This document shows positions 9,147 through 17,576 of a DNA stretch of 64,000 nucleotides, in pieces. Both the position numbers and the translations under genes were made by a program. Numbering within the stretch: position 1 is the stretch's first letter; every line of letters starts with the position of its first letter. This DNA comes from Lentisphaeraceae bacterium (GTDB lineage: Bacteria > Verrucomicrobiota > Lentisphaeria > Lentisphaerales > Lentisphaeraceae). The stretch lies in contig JAJPOQ010000140.1 of the NCBI GenBank assembly GCA_021232515.1, forward strand, positions 62,001 to 126,000. Direction: 5' to 3'. Under the pieces are notes generated by a model that was not told the DNA's origin, did not search any database, and saw only the letters and a program-made list of their open reading frames with translations.

Positions 9147-10245
9147 GAATGAGGTCATTTAGGTTAAAATTATTTTTAGAGTTTTGAGATAAATAGTCTT
9201 GCCATTTGAGAGTGTCACAAAGAGATGAATGGCCAATTATGTATGTGCCTGTAAGCTCTAAGGCTTTTTCTGGGGTAAGAATATCTAAATCCAAAAATGG
9301 CTTCTGATGAAAAGCTTTATTGAAGTCAGTTACATAAACAGTACATGATTTCTCTTTCAGAATAGTAGCCCAAGTAGAAGGGAATTTTCCAGTACCACAG
9401 AGAATGTATGTTTTGTCATTTTCTAATTGTTTGAACTTATCTATGAGTGCAAATCTGCCGAAGTTAAAAGTAGTCATTCTATTCATATTTAAGTCAGAAG
9501 TGATCTCATCATTTAGACCTTCTTCAAAAGCATGACTGACACATTCTTTGGCAGCAGTTAAATCGTAACGAGCCTTGGATTCGTTGATGATGTTCTCTTC
9601 GATGCTAGTAGGGACAATGTCTTGCCAGATAGTTTTGTTATTTCGACCGAGATAATAGAAGATTTTCTTCAGATCTCGTCCTTTTGAACTACGGCGATGG
9701 ATGATTTTGATATCACTATTTTTCAAAGATAAACCCGCGGCATATATATCTAGTGTTAAGCGGTACTCTTCGCCATAGAAGCAGAAGTTTTCAGGATAAG
9801 CTAAATTATGCTTTTGAATCATGCTTGTCTTAAATACCACACCTGCTCCATGAAAGACAGTAGGTAAAAGTGATGCTTCTCGGTTTCCATCTGGATTATG
9901 TATTTCGCAAATTAGTCCTGCTTCGGAATCATCTAAAAGCTCGAGCTTTTCTATAATTCTTTCAACTTCACCGGTTTCAGGGTGTGAGTCATCATCTAAT
10001 AAAAGACAAATTGGCGAGTTCGCATTTTGCATCCCTAAATTTCTGGATGAAGTGCCGATGTTTTCATTTAAAAAAGTGTAATGCTCATTTGAATTGAAGT
10101 CATAATTCATTTGAGTAGGTGAATTGTCTAGGATGAAGACTTCATAAGGCACCGAAATATTTTGCCTAAAAAACTCCAGGTTAAAAATGACTTCCTCTGG
10201 CCTGTTATAGGTGGGGAAGATAATGCTTATTTGGGGTTCTAACAT
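9127..10245 (-). CDS. Family 2 glycosyltransferase with C-terminal Rossmann-like domain
   Basis: 372 residues. Residues 1-200 are a GT-A fold: ISIIFPTYNRPEEV at the start, then VFILDNSPTQ and ICLLLDDDSHPE, whose DDD is the metal/nucleotide-sugar motif. After about residue 270 a second domain begins with YILCGTGKFPSTW and VYVTDF, which looks like a nucleotide-binding Rossmann turn; its role is not clear. First gene of the minus-strand glycan operon inside this window, with a 330-base non-coding stretch upstream. It should transfer a sugar from a nucleotide donor in the cytoplasm. Confidence 0.85.
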   Translation of the reverse strand: MLEPQISIIFPTYNRPEEVIFNLEFFRQNISVPYEVFILDNSPTQMNYDFNSNEHYTFLNENIGTSSRNLGMQNANSPICLLLDDDSHPETGEVERIIEKLELLDDSEAGLICEIHNPDGNREASLLPTVFHGAGVVFKTSMIQKHNLAYPENFCFYGEEYRLTLDIYAAGLSLKNSDIKIIHRRSSKGRDLKKIFYYLGRNNKTIWQDIVPTSIEENIINESKARYDLTAAKECVSHAFEEGLNDEITSDLNMNRMTTFNFGRFALIDKFKQLENDKTYILCGTGKFPSTWATILKEKSCTVYVTDFNKAFHQKPFLDLDILTPEKALELTGTYIIGHSSLCDTLKWQDYLSQNSKNNFNLNDLIHERQFI

Positions 10246-10575
10246 TCAGTCCTAGAGTAACTTAAACAGGCTTCGCCCCGTCAAGGGTACAGCCTTAACA
10301 GGATAGTATGAATAATTTAGGGGGGATCGACGCTCAATTTATGCCAAAGCATTCTTTGAATCCGCCCATAAACAGAATACAAAAGGGGTGTGTTTGATTC
10401 AAGGGTATTATAAGTTGTATTTGTGCTTAAAATTAAAGTTTTGTTTAATTGCTTTTATTTGCACGAAATAGTGTTTATTTCAGGTTCATTATTTGAATGT
10501 AGAGAATATGAGGAAATTAATTCCTTTAAGTATGTGTTGATATGATAATATTGAATTCTTTGTTATAGTTGTTTG
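10246..10575. other. Divergent intergenic region between the glycan operon and a plus-strand gene pair
   Basis: 330 bases without a credible gene. On the minus strand a TTGACG at 10284-10279 could be a -35 element for the glycan operon, but the matching -10 (around GTTACT at 17-base spacing) is poor. The same stretch can fold as an imperfect hairpin, GGCT-CCC paired with GGG-AGCC, between 10269 and 10294. The last 150 bases are very AT-rich with TATGAT and TATAGT boxes just before the plus-strand gene, none with a good -35 at normal spacing. No JUMPstart/ops element was seen. Confidence 0.4.
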
Positions 10576-11904
10576 ATGATTACAGATCTTTCAAAATTCC
10601 CGATTGCAGCTTGGCGAGAAAAATTAGATATTTTTTTAGCGCACTCATATCTTGAAGAAGCATGGATCGTACGTGATCGGCAAGTCTTGGGAGGGACTTT
10701 TGCCGGCGATAATCCAGCGGACATTTCTCTAGAAGTTCAGAGTGATAAGTATCGGTTTTATTGTACCTCATGTGACAGTACGTTATGTATGCATTTATTA
10801 TCTTTAGTTGATATGCACTTTAAGTCAGCAGATGCTTTTTATGATTTGCCAATTAGTGAATTGAGCTTTTTAGAAATAGAGAAAAGAGCGTGGCAAAAAT
10901 TCTTCATTAAAAGTAAAAAGTCAAAAAACTTAGTTGCTCTTAAGAAAAAGCTAGAGTTGATGCTCGAAGGTATTTACTTTGCGCAACAATTGGTGGCTGA
11001 ATTATTTCGACAGATCCCGAAAGTATCAACACCCGATGAATTGTATGAACTCAATAATCAGATAGATCGTTTATCAGAATTTTCATTAGGGGGCGTTCGC
11101 GCCCGATTCCGAGAGGTTCTAATGAAAAACTCTGCAGTTTTGAGCCAATTGGCAACTATTATGAAAGGGCTTAAGCTTTCGGAGAGTGTTTTGAAGAAGC
11201 AATTGTCAGATGATTCTTTATCGTATATTAATTCAGAAGCTTATACATACCTTGGTCATGTTTGGAAAATAACAGATCTCGAAGTTTTGTCGGAGCCTCA
11301 GGCAGAGATTTTATTTCCACTTTACTTCCACAGTTATGAAAATGTGTATTTTGAGAGACTTGAGGATGTTCAGGTTTGGCTTTGCTTGGGATCTATGAAG
11401 GTATGTTATACTCAAAACTTACGACCTTTTAAGTCTTTACGGCATTTGAAGAAGCAAAAAGAATCTTTAGATATAATCGAAAGTAAGAATGTCTGCTTTT
11501 ATCCAGGTAAAAGCTTTCCTCGAGTTCGTTATAAAGACTCTATGTCAAGGCAACTCACATCTGAAGATCTGGCTACTTTGATGAAGAGTGTTTCATCACT
11601 AACTACTTTGAAGGTTCGTGAGGTGAAAAAGCAGTTATTGAATCCTTTTCGCCACTATGCACCAGTTATTTTTTGTAAGACGGGTTCTTTGTTTAATAGA
11701 GAGGGTGTTGTTTTTATGGAGGGCGAAGATGGTGAAGTACTTCGATTGGAAAGTTGTCACTCAACAGAGGTTCTTTGCTCGATGACGAGTCGAGAGTTAG
11801 AACCCTCAGGGCTTTTATTGAGCTTTAGTCATGTAAATGGTCGGTTTTTGGGGAGACCTTTAGTTTTGGTTAATAGTTTGGGTGTAATGAGGCTTTCATT
11901 ATGA
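10576..11904 (+). CDS. Uncharacterised protein with SWIM-like zinc motif
   Basis: 442 residues from the ATG; a TTG directly before it would add one. The N-terminal part has FYCTSCDSTLCMHLL, with C63, C66, C71 and H73 arranged like the C-x-C-xn-C-x-H SWIM zinc finger but with two residues between the first two cysteines. SWIM domains usually bind DNA or protein. The rest is alpha-rich in the middle and beta-rich at the end and matches nothing I recognise. It is not secreted. The stop overlaps the start of the next gene (ATGA), so the two are co-translated and probably work together. Function unknown. Confidence 0.7.
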   Translation: MITDLSKFPIAAWREKLDIFLAHSYLEEAWIVRDRQVLGGTFAGDNPADISLEVQSDKYRFYCTSCDSTLCMHLLSLVDMHFKSADAFYDLPISELSFLEIEKRAWQKFFIKSKKSKNLVALKKKLELMLEGIYFAQQLVAELFRQIPKVSTPDELYELNNQIDRLSEFSLGGVRARFREVLMKNSAVLSQLATIMKGLKLSESVLKKQLSDDSLSYINSEAYTYLGHVWKITDLEVLSEPQAEILFPLYFHSYENVYFERLEDVQVWLCLGSMKVCYTQNLRPFKSLRHLKKQKESLDIIESKNVCFYPGKSFPRVRYKDSMSRQLTSEDLATLMKSVSSLTTLKVREVKKQLLNPFRHYAPVIFCKTGSLFNREGVVFMEGEDGEVLRLESCHSTEVLCSMTSRELEPSGLLLSFSHVNGRFLGRPLVLVNSLGVMRLSL

Positions 11905-12686
11905 AGGCAGTGGATAAATTCGAAGATCTTTTAAGAGTTTTGAAAGATTATTACGAATCTCAATTATTCGATGAAGCGAAGTTAATTAGTTTAATTACTG
12001 ATATAAAAGCACTGTCCTCTAACAATAAATCTATACAAAAGGTATTAACTTTATGTGATCAAATCTTAGAAGATTCCGAAAGTTTAGATTTACACTTAGT
12101 TATGGAGCTAGTGTTTGTTCTTGAAGGAGTGATTTTAAATTTGCGTACAGATGAAGAATTTGATTTGCAACCAGTCGCGAAAGTTGAAGAAAGAATTGTA
12201 GATGCAGGGAGTGATTGGTTTTTGCTACAGCCTCTTGTAAAAGCTTTGGAGTTGAAGGGAAGTGGCCGTTTACGACTGCTTGAGGAGAGTGTTGCTTTTG
12301 GAACTTATAAGAATCGATTCTTGATGCCTTATATTGTTCAAGCAGCTTTTGATAGTTATGGGCCAGTGTCGGAGTTAATTCTTAAAGAGATGTTGCCGTA
12401 TTTTGGTTTGTCAGGTACGATGTGTTTATCTAAGAATATTGAGTTCAAAGGTACAGCCGCAGAAGAGCGAGTTATAAGTTACCTTTTGAATCATTTACCA
12501 ACGAAGGACCATAAAGAGTTTATAAAAAGGGCATTTCGAGCTGCTAATACAAAGCCACTACAATATTTATTGTCGGTTCTGAAATATGAGTCTTGGATGC
12601 ATTCTTACTTGAGTCGTATCGTAGAGTCGAAAAAAGGGATATTAAACAAATTGGCCTCGTCACTTTTAATAGATGAGAAAGAATAA
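11901..12686 (+). CDS. Uncharacterised helical protein, partner of the SWIM-like gene
   Basis: 261 residues, almost entirely predicted helix. It has leucine-rich repeats of about 35-40 residues in the second half (for example VKALELKGSGRLRLLEE, then FLMPYIVQAAFDSYGP, then YLLNHLPTKDHKEFIKR) that look like HEAT/armadillo-type helical pairs. No catalytic motif, signal peptide or membrane segment. The start ATG overlaps the stop of the preceding gene by four bases, so tight coupling with the zinc protein is the main clue. I do not recognise a family. Confidence 0.65.
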   Translation: MKAVDKFEDLLRVLKDYYESQLFDEAKLISLITDIKALSSNNKSIQKVLTLCDQILEDSESLDLHLVMELVFVLEGVILNLRTDEEFDLQPVAKVEERIVDAGSDWFLLQPLVKALELKGSGRLRLLEESVAFGTYKNRFLMPYIVQAAFDSYGPVSELILKEMLPYFGLSGTMCLSKNIEFKGTAAEERVISYLLNHLPTKDHKEFIKRAFRAANTKPLQYLLSVLKYESWMHSYLSRIVESKKGILNKLASSLLIDEKE

Positions 12687-12773
12687 GCATTAAAAATTGC
12701 TGCTACGGGAGTTGGAAGTCTTTTTAATGATCTTATGTTCAAGTAATTCAAAAAATTATGAAGTCTTAGGTTT

Positions 12774-13130
12774 ATGGCATTTCGGAAATTTTCAGTTTTT
12801 ATATTAGTTGTCGCGTTTCATATAGGTATTCTTGGAATCGTCTACGTTTCTACTTTGGAGGAGACTAAAGTCGAGGACGTCAAGGTGGATTCTTCTGATG
12901 AAGCAGTGGAGACTAAAGTTGAAACTCCTAAATTAACCCCAACTAAAGAACCAGTGAAAAAACCAACATCTAAAAAGGTCGGTGCGATTCACGTTGTTCA
13001 AAAGGGTGAATTTTTAGGAAAGATCGCAGCAAAGTACAAAGTAAGCGCAAAAGATATAATGGATTTGAATAATATTGATAATCCAAACAAGATTAATCTT
13101 GGTCAGAAGATAAAAATTCCCTCAAAATAA
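12774..13130 (+). CDS. Membrane-anchored LysM domain protein
   Basis: 118 residues. A single N-terminal membrane helix (about residues 6-27, FSVFILVVAFHIGILGIVYV) is followed by a Lys/Glu/Thr-rich linker. A LysM domain ends the protein (about residues 73-118: IHVVQKGEFLGKIAAKY, then DIMDLNNI and INLGQKIKIP). LysM binds N-acetylglucosamine chains, so the protein should sit in the inner membrane with its domain on periplasmic peptidoglycan. It is 87 bases after the previous gene, possibly with its own promoter. AGG at 12768 is a weak ribosome site. No enzymatic domain is present, so a scaffolding or tethering role is inferred. Confidence 0.8.
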   Translation: MAFRKFSVFILVVAFHIGILGIVYVSTLEETKVEDVKVDSSDEAVETKVETPKLTPTKEPVKKPTSKKVGAIHVVQKGEFLGKIAAKYKVSAKDIMDLNNIDNPNKINLGQKIKIPSK

Positions 13131-13181
13131 GCTTAAAATCGCAAAAGTAAGAAAAAACTTCAATATTCCTTCAGAAGCATT

Positions 13182-13209
13182 TTGACCTTTATTAATTCGC
13201 GATTAATAT
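13182..13209 (+). promoter_or_regulatory. Likely sigma70-type promoter of tRNA-Ser
   Basis: TTGACC at 13182-13187 and TAATAT at 13204-13209 are separated by 16 bases, about 15 bases before the mature tRNA 5' end. Position and spacing fit a short tRNA leader. Confidence 0.5.
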
Positions 13210-13224
13210 ACGTGCACCAACAAC

Positions 13225-13315
13225 GGAAGAGTGGTCGAGTTGGTTTATGGCACCAGTCTTGAAAACTGGCGTAGGCGCGAGTCTACCGAGAGTTCGAATC
13301 TCTCCTCTTCCGCCA
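13225..13315 (+). tRNA. tRNA-Ser(UGA)
   Basis: A 91-base class II tRNA with CCA encoded. The acceptor arms GGAAGAG (13225-13231) and CTCTTCC (13305-13311) pair fully, followed by discriminator G and CCA. The anticodon stem CCAGT/ACTGG (13253-13257 and 13265-13269) encloses the loop CTTGAAA, anticodon TGA at 13260-13262, reading UCN-type serine codons. The T arm has the GTTCGAATC loop. The long variable arm between 13270 and 13288 is the serine identity element. Confidence 0.97.
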
Positions 13316-13357
13316 TTTTCCTTTCAGGGAAATGTTAAATCCCAACTTACTACCCAA

Positions 13358-13753
13358 TCACTTATTTAATTTATTTAGCATGTTTTGTATTTTGGTGATT
13401 TTGAAATAACTCCATGTCAAAAGCCCATAAATAGCTACGTGAGTTGAAATGGTTATGATTGATTGGATTTGATTGATCTTAGAATTCACTATCACCTGTG
13501 TATAGCCAAACAGTGTTGAGAGAAAGCAGAGGCCAATTAAGATCAATAAAACTTTATTAAATTTATAGCACAGTATTATTCCAATCACTAGAAATGTATA
13601 AAAGCTTACTTCATTTGAAGCTTGAGCAAATGATTCGAGAGGGTTTGTAGGAGTAAAGTGGCTTGATTGGTTTCTATAGAAGAGAGCGTGAAAAATTAAA
13701 AATAGACCTATGGCTTTAGGTATGGAGAGGAACTTTTTTTCTTCAGCGAGCAT
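13358..13753 (-). CDS. Small integral membrane protein
   Basis: 131 residues with four membrane helices: about 12-28, 50-66, 70-86 and 105-122. There are no recognisable motifs and only a short charged C-terminal tail (KITKIQNMLNKLNK). It overlaps the end of the BioF-type gene by 11 bases, so it is the last gene of the kinase-oxoamine synthase operon. A link to lipid metabolism is possible from context only. It ends 43 bases from the convergent tRNA gene, with no clear terminator between them. Confidence 0.6.
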   Translation of the reverse strand: MLAEEKKFLSIPKAIGLFLIFHALFYRNQSSHFTPTNPLESFAQASNEVSFYTFLVIGIILCYKFNKVLLILIGLCFLSTLFGYTQVIVNSKINQIQSIITISTHVAIYGLLTWSYFKITKIQNMLNKLNK

Positions 13754-14891
13754 TTTTCCACTTTATTAATGATTGTTTTAATTGTGCTATATCTTTTTCT
13801 GTATGATCAGCGGTAATTGTTAGGCGAATTCTAGCAGTTCCTTCAGGAACAGTTGGCGGCCTAATAGCAAGGGATATAATACCGTCACTTTTAAGATGTT
13901 CACTTAACTCTAGAGCGTCTTGGTCGGAGCCGATTATAATAGGAGTAATTGGACTTTTACTTTCAATTGTATTGAAGCTTTCATCTTTTAAAAAGTTTCT
14001 AATTGTTTCTATATTTGTAGAGAGTTTCTGTCGCTCTACATCTGCTTGAATGACTTGCTTCGTTGAGTTGATGTTCTGCAAGAGAAGTGCAGGAGGCAAT
14101 CCTGTAGAGTAGATGAGAGTACGTGTAGTGTTTACCAGATATTTTTTAAATTGAGCGCTCGTACAGCAGTATGCTCCAAATGAACCATGAGCTTTGCCAA
14201 AAGTGCTAACGTAGATGTCGATGTCTTTTATGTGCTTTTCACATGGACCAATCCCGTTTTTTCCGGAAATGCCAGAGCCATGTGCATCATCTATATATAA
14301 GAGGCAATTATATTGCTTAGACAGTTTCACGAGCTGAGATATGTTCGCGTAATCGCCATCCATACTGAAAAGTGATTCCGAGATGATGAGTTTTCTAGCT
14401 TTGCTGCTTTCGTATTTGGATAGTAGTTCTTGAAGGTCTTCAAGGTTGTTATGCTTATAGCGAATCAGTTTTGCTCTACTTAGCTTTATACCATCTATAA
14501 TACTAGCGTGGTTGAGTTTATCAGAGAATATGAGTGTATGTCTGTCGGCGATAGCTGGGATAAGACCTGTATTTGCTTGGTATCCAGAATTTAAAAGAAG
14601 GCAGTCTTGAGTACCTTTCCATTCTGAAAGTTCTTTTTCCAGTTTTGAGTTTAACTCAAGGTTTCCGCATACAAGTCTTGATGATGTCGCACCTGAAGGG
14701 AGAGTATTATCTTCGAAATTTTGAGTTTTTGAGCTCAGGCCGAGATAGTCATTAGAAGAAAAGTTTATGTACTGAGTGCTTTCAAGAGTTATTTTTCTTG
14801 CACTTACTTCTTGGATGTTTTTTAAAGACCGAGTTCGATTTTTATTTTCTAAGTTTTTTAGGTGGTTTTCGAGGAAATCGTATTTGTTCAT
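13743..14891 (-). CDS. Alpha-oxoamine synthase (BioF/KBL family)
   Basis: 382 residues, PLP-dependent. Landmarks: NFSSNDYLGLSS, GATSSRLVCGN, LLLNSGYQANTG, IFSDKLNHASIIDG, LYIDDAHGSG (PLP Asp and ring-stacking His) and VSTFGKAHGSFGAY with the Schiff-base Lys. It ends with a GTARIRLTITADHTEKDI signature. The family condenses an amino acid with an acyl-CoA or acyl-ACP. BioF (7-keto-8-aminopelargonate synthase) is the closest namesake, but no other biotin gene is nearby and it sits in a kinase-membrane protein operon, so another acyl-amino product (sphingoid-base or similar lipid) is possible. Its start overlaps the kinase stop by four bases. Confidence 0.85.
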   Translation of the reverse strand: MNKYDFLENHLKNLENKNRTRSLKNIQEVSARKITLESTQYINFSSNDYLGLSSKTQNFEDNTLPSGATSSRLVCGNLELNSKLEKELSEWKGTQDCLLLNSGYQANTGLIPAIADRHTLIFSDKLNHASIIDGIKLSRAKLIRYKHNNLEDLQELLSKYESSKARKLIISESLFSMDGDYANISQLVKLSKQYNCLLYIDDAHGSGISGKNGIGPCEKHIKDIDIYVSTFGKAHGSFGAYCCTSAQFKKYLVNTTRTLIYSTGLPPALLLQNINSTKQVIQADVERQKLSTNIETIRNFLKDESFNTIESKSPITPIIIGSDQDALELSEHLKSDGIISLAIRPPTVPEGTARIRLTITADHTEKDIAQLKQSLIKWKNAR

Positions 14892-16777
14892 TTTATCTTA
14901 AATTTAGTCGAAATCTTTGGTGCTTCAGAAGGGTTAAATACTTGTCGGCTGATTCTATTATTAAACATAGATTGATTAAGAGACTCTGATTTTGCTGCAT
15001 AGTCCATTAATTCTTGAAGTTTTGTTCTAAAGCTTTTTTTGTACTCTGTGGACTCTTCACCAGAAATAGCATCTTTAAGTGGTTTCATGGTCTTTAGTGG
15101 AGGCATTTTTTGATTAGGCGCGAGTCTACTGTGTCTGTGGATAACACTTTCGCCATCAGTGTAAACTTTATGAATATCAATTGTTGAGATATTGCGTGTT
15201 GATGTAGTCGATAATCTTGGCGCATCTTTGCAAAATTCGACAAAGTCAGAGAAAAGGTGCCAGTTTGGTATAGAGATATTTAGATAATCATCGATGTCAG
15301 CAAGGTTTATTTCTACTAACCCTGCGAGAACCGGGCGAACTCTTTCTTCCGGGATTTTTAGATTATTGGAAATCTCATAGATGACATCTGATAAGTTGTG
15401 CTCTAGATGGTTTTCGGAGTTGATTGCACCATAACACATCATGATGAGTTTAAGTTGATTGCATACTTCAAATGTACAGTCAGAAATTAACATCGGGTGG
15501 GCAAGGTTATCCATGGATCTTAGCCTATTACTTAAAGCAGTAACAATTTTTTCGAGCCAAGGAGGCATTTTCTTTAACTGTTCAGTTAAAGTTTCTGGTG
15601 TTATGACTAGGCAAGTGGTCTCTTTGATTGCGACAATTGATGCTGAGCGTAAAGTGTCTGTGATCGCAGCCATTTCACCAAAAACATCACCTGCATGAAG
15701 CCGAGTGAAGACAGTCTTTTTGCCGGCAAATTGTTTATAAACTTCAACTTCACCTTCAATGATGACATATGCTTCATTGCCTGTGTCACCATGTTTGATG
15801 ATATCTGTGCCAATTCCATATGTCTTTTTAGTAGACATGATCTGACCTGACATAAGTTCATCGATGGCTTTCGTAAGATCATTTACACGTTGATAACGTT
15901 TATCCTTTTCAGGATGCATGGCTTTTAGAATAATGTCAGAGAGCTCATCGGGTATTTGTCTATCAGGAGCTTTTTCGTTTGGAGGAGGGAAGTCACATGT
16001 CTCTGCTTTTGTTACCATGTCGGTGACTTCTTTTTCGTAGTAAGGCGGAGAGAGAGTCATCATATGATAAAGAGTTGCGCCAAGAAGGAAGATGTCACTG
16101 CGAGTGTCAAAAGCTTCTATTTCACCACGCGCTTGCTCGGGAGACATATAAGCAGGGCTTCCCTTGATAACGCCTTCTTGGGTTTCCAGGGCATTATTAG
16201 ATTCACTCCGTTTCATTGAACGTGATTCTACATCATTGATAAATTTTGCAATACCCCAGTCCATTAACTGAACTTCACCGTAGTCACCGATCATGATATT
16301 TTCAGGCTTTATATCTCGATGAACTATTCCTTTTGAATGTGCATAAGAAACGGCGTCACAGACTTTTCGGAAAATTCGCAGGAGCATAAATTGAGAGTAG
16401 TAGTTTATGTAATCACTATTTTCGTTTTTAAGCTGATCGACAATTGTGAGCAATGAATCACCATCAACAAACTTCATAGTGAAATAAAGTTGTTCTTTTT
16501 CGTTCACATCGATTGTATGGACAGGGACGATATTTGAATGTTCTAGCTGACCTGTAATTCTGGCTTCTTCTATAAATTGAATGCAGGAATCATCTTCTTT
16601 TTGAAGATTGTCATGAAGAATCTTTAATGCAACTTTTCGACCAATTGGCTTGTCCTCAGCATGATAAACTTTGCCCATGCCACCTTCAGCTATGTCACCA
16701 GTGATATTATAATTACTACTCTGGGAGCCATCTTTGAGCTCTTGAATAAACTTGTCGAGTATCTCTTTATTGGTCAC
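14888..16777 (-). CDS. Ser/Thr protein kinase with cyclic nucleotide-binding domain
   Basis: 629 residues. Kinase domain about 25-310: IAEGGMGKVYHA glycine loop, K52 in VALKIL, IVHRDIKPEN catalytic loop, LMDWGIAK (DWG in place of DFG), GSPAYMSPEQARG activation and APE-like motif. A cNMP/Crp-like beta barrel follows at about 320-410 (IIKHGDTGNEAYVIIEGEVEVY, then HAGDVFGEMA and TLRSASIVA). The last 200 residues contain a winged-helix-like stretch (LKIPEERVRPVLAGLVEINL) and a low-complexity basic tail. Binding of a cyclic nucleotide may gate kinase activity. It has a GTG start with AAAGG nine bases upstream. Translationally coupled to the oxoamine synthase. Confidence 0.92.
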   Translation of the reverse strand: MTNKEILDKFIQELKDGSQSSNYNITGDIAEGGMGKVYHAEDKPIGRKVALKILHDNLQKEDDSCIQFIEEARITGQLEHSNIVPVHTIDVNEKEQLYFTMKFVDGDSLLTIVDQLKNENSDYINYYSQFMLLRIFRKVCDAVSYAHSKGIVHRDIKPENIMIGDYGEVQLMDWGIAKFINDVESRSMKRSESNNALETQEGVIKGSPAYMSPEQARGEIEAFDTRSDIFLLGATLYHMMTLSPPYYEKEVTDMVTKAETCDFPPPNEKAPDRQIPDELSDIILKAMHPEKDKRYQRVNDLTKAIDELMSGQIMSTKKTYGIGTDIIKHGDTGNEAYVIIEGEVEVYKQFAGKKTVFTRLHAGDVFGEMAAITDTLRSASIVAIKETTCLVITPETLTEQLKKMPPWLEKIVTALSNRLRSMDNLAHPMLISDCTFEVCNQLKLIMMCYGAINSENHLEHNLSDVIYEISNNLKIPEERVRPVLAGLVEINLADIDDYLNISIPNWHLFSDFVEFCKDAPRLSTTSTRNISTIDIHKVYTDGESVIHRHSRLAPNQKMPPLKTMKPLKDAISGEESTEYKKSFRTKLQELMDYAAKSESLNQSMFNNRISRQVFNPSEAPKISTKFKIK

Positions 16778-16854
16778 TTAAGTTGGCCTTTGATGTTACA
16801 TTAATGAACTTGGTCATGCACTCATATTTTATGCCAGTGTAATCGAGTAGGGTA

Positions 16855-16883
16855 CAAAAAAAGGCTCTAAATACTTAGAGCCT
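16855..16883 (-). terminator. Rho-independent terminator of the pseudopilin gene
   Basis: AGGCTCTAA at 16862-16870 and TTAGAGCCT at 16875-16883 form a perfect 9-base stem with a four-base loop. Read on the minus strand, the hairpin is followed by a run of T (bases 16862-16855). It lies just after the pseudopilin stop. Confidence 0.9.
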
Positions 16884-16904
16884 AATTTTTAAATGAAACT
16901 TTGG

Positions 16905-17327
16905 TTATTTGTCCCAGGATTTGATTTGGTCGTTGAACATTGTCGTATAGACTGCAACTCTACCATTGACATCTTCACCATCGGCACTTACTACATTATC
17001 ATAATTGTCATCTACTCTTATGGTTATTGACCCATCTTCTGGATTCGTTTGCGGGCCGTTATAGTAGGTTTTCTGTCGAGGATTACCTGTTGATAGAAGT
17101 GCAGCAAAAGCATTTGCACTAGAAGGCAGTGTTTGATAGTCGCTATAGTAGTTTTCGATAGCCATGGCGATTTGTCTAACTTGAGCGGCACCTTTTGTTT
17201 TTTTTGCAGCTTCGTTTGAACCTGCTATAGCTGGTAGGATTATTGCTGAAAGAATACCGATGATGCCAATGACGACAAGAAGTTCTATAAGTGAAAAGTG
17301 GCGTTTTTTGAGTTTTTGAGATTTCAT
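16905..17327 (-). CDS. Type II secretion/type IV pilin-like pseudopilin
   Basis: 140 residues. A basic leader ends in KKRH, followed by FSLIELLVVIGIIGILSAII, the methylated N-terminal helix of class III signal-peptide proteins with Glu at mature position 5. The residue before the cleavage site is His rather than Gly, a variation seen in Lentisphaera-type pseudopilins. The C-terminal globular part is rich in Asp and Asn (SADGEDVNG), reminiscent of calcium-binding GspG-like major pseudopilins. It would be processed by a prepilin peptidase and assembled in the inner membrane. Single-gene unit with a strong promoter and its own terminator. Confidence 0.85.
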   Translation of the reverse strand: MKSQKLKKRHFSLIELLVVIGIIGILSAIILPAIAGSNEAAKKTKGAAQVRQIAMAIENYYSDYQTLPSSANAFAALLSTGNPRQKTYYNGPQTNPEDGSITIRVDDNYDNVVSADGEDVNGRVAVYTTMFNDQIKSWDK

Positions 17328-17368
17328 GACTGTACCTGATTCGTTAAATAATGTTGAACGCGAATACT

Positions 17369-17397
17369 ATTATAGTAAAAATAGCATGGTTTGTAAA
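17369..17397 (-). promoter_or_regulatory. Strong sigma70-type promoter of the pseudopilin gene
   Basis: On the minus strand TTTACA (17397-17392) and a perfect TATAAT (17374-17369) are 17 bases apart, about 42 bases upstream of the pseudopilin ATG. Confidence 0.8.
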
Positions 17398-17576
17398 GGA
17401 TTTTTGAGGGTTGATCTAGGGGTTTGTTGGCTTTTTATAATTACTTGCCAGAAAAGTGCAAAAAATATGGCTGATGAGCATTAGGATTATTGTATTCTGT
17501 TACATTATTCTTAAAATAAGTTATGGGAACTCTTCCCAGAGAGAGGATTATAAATACCTAGCTAACGGTGAAAACC

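Noticed and set aside
10246-10575. JUMPstart/ops element or RfaH-type leader before the glycan operon
   Set aside because: No GGCGGTAGC or related sequence on the minus strand; only a weak -35 and a poor hairpin.
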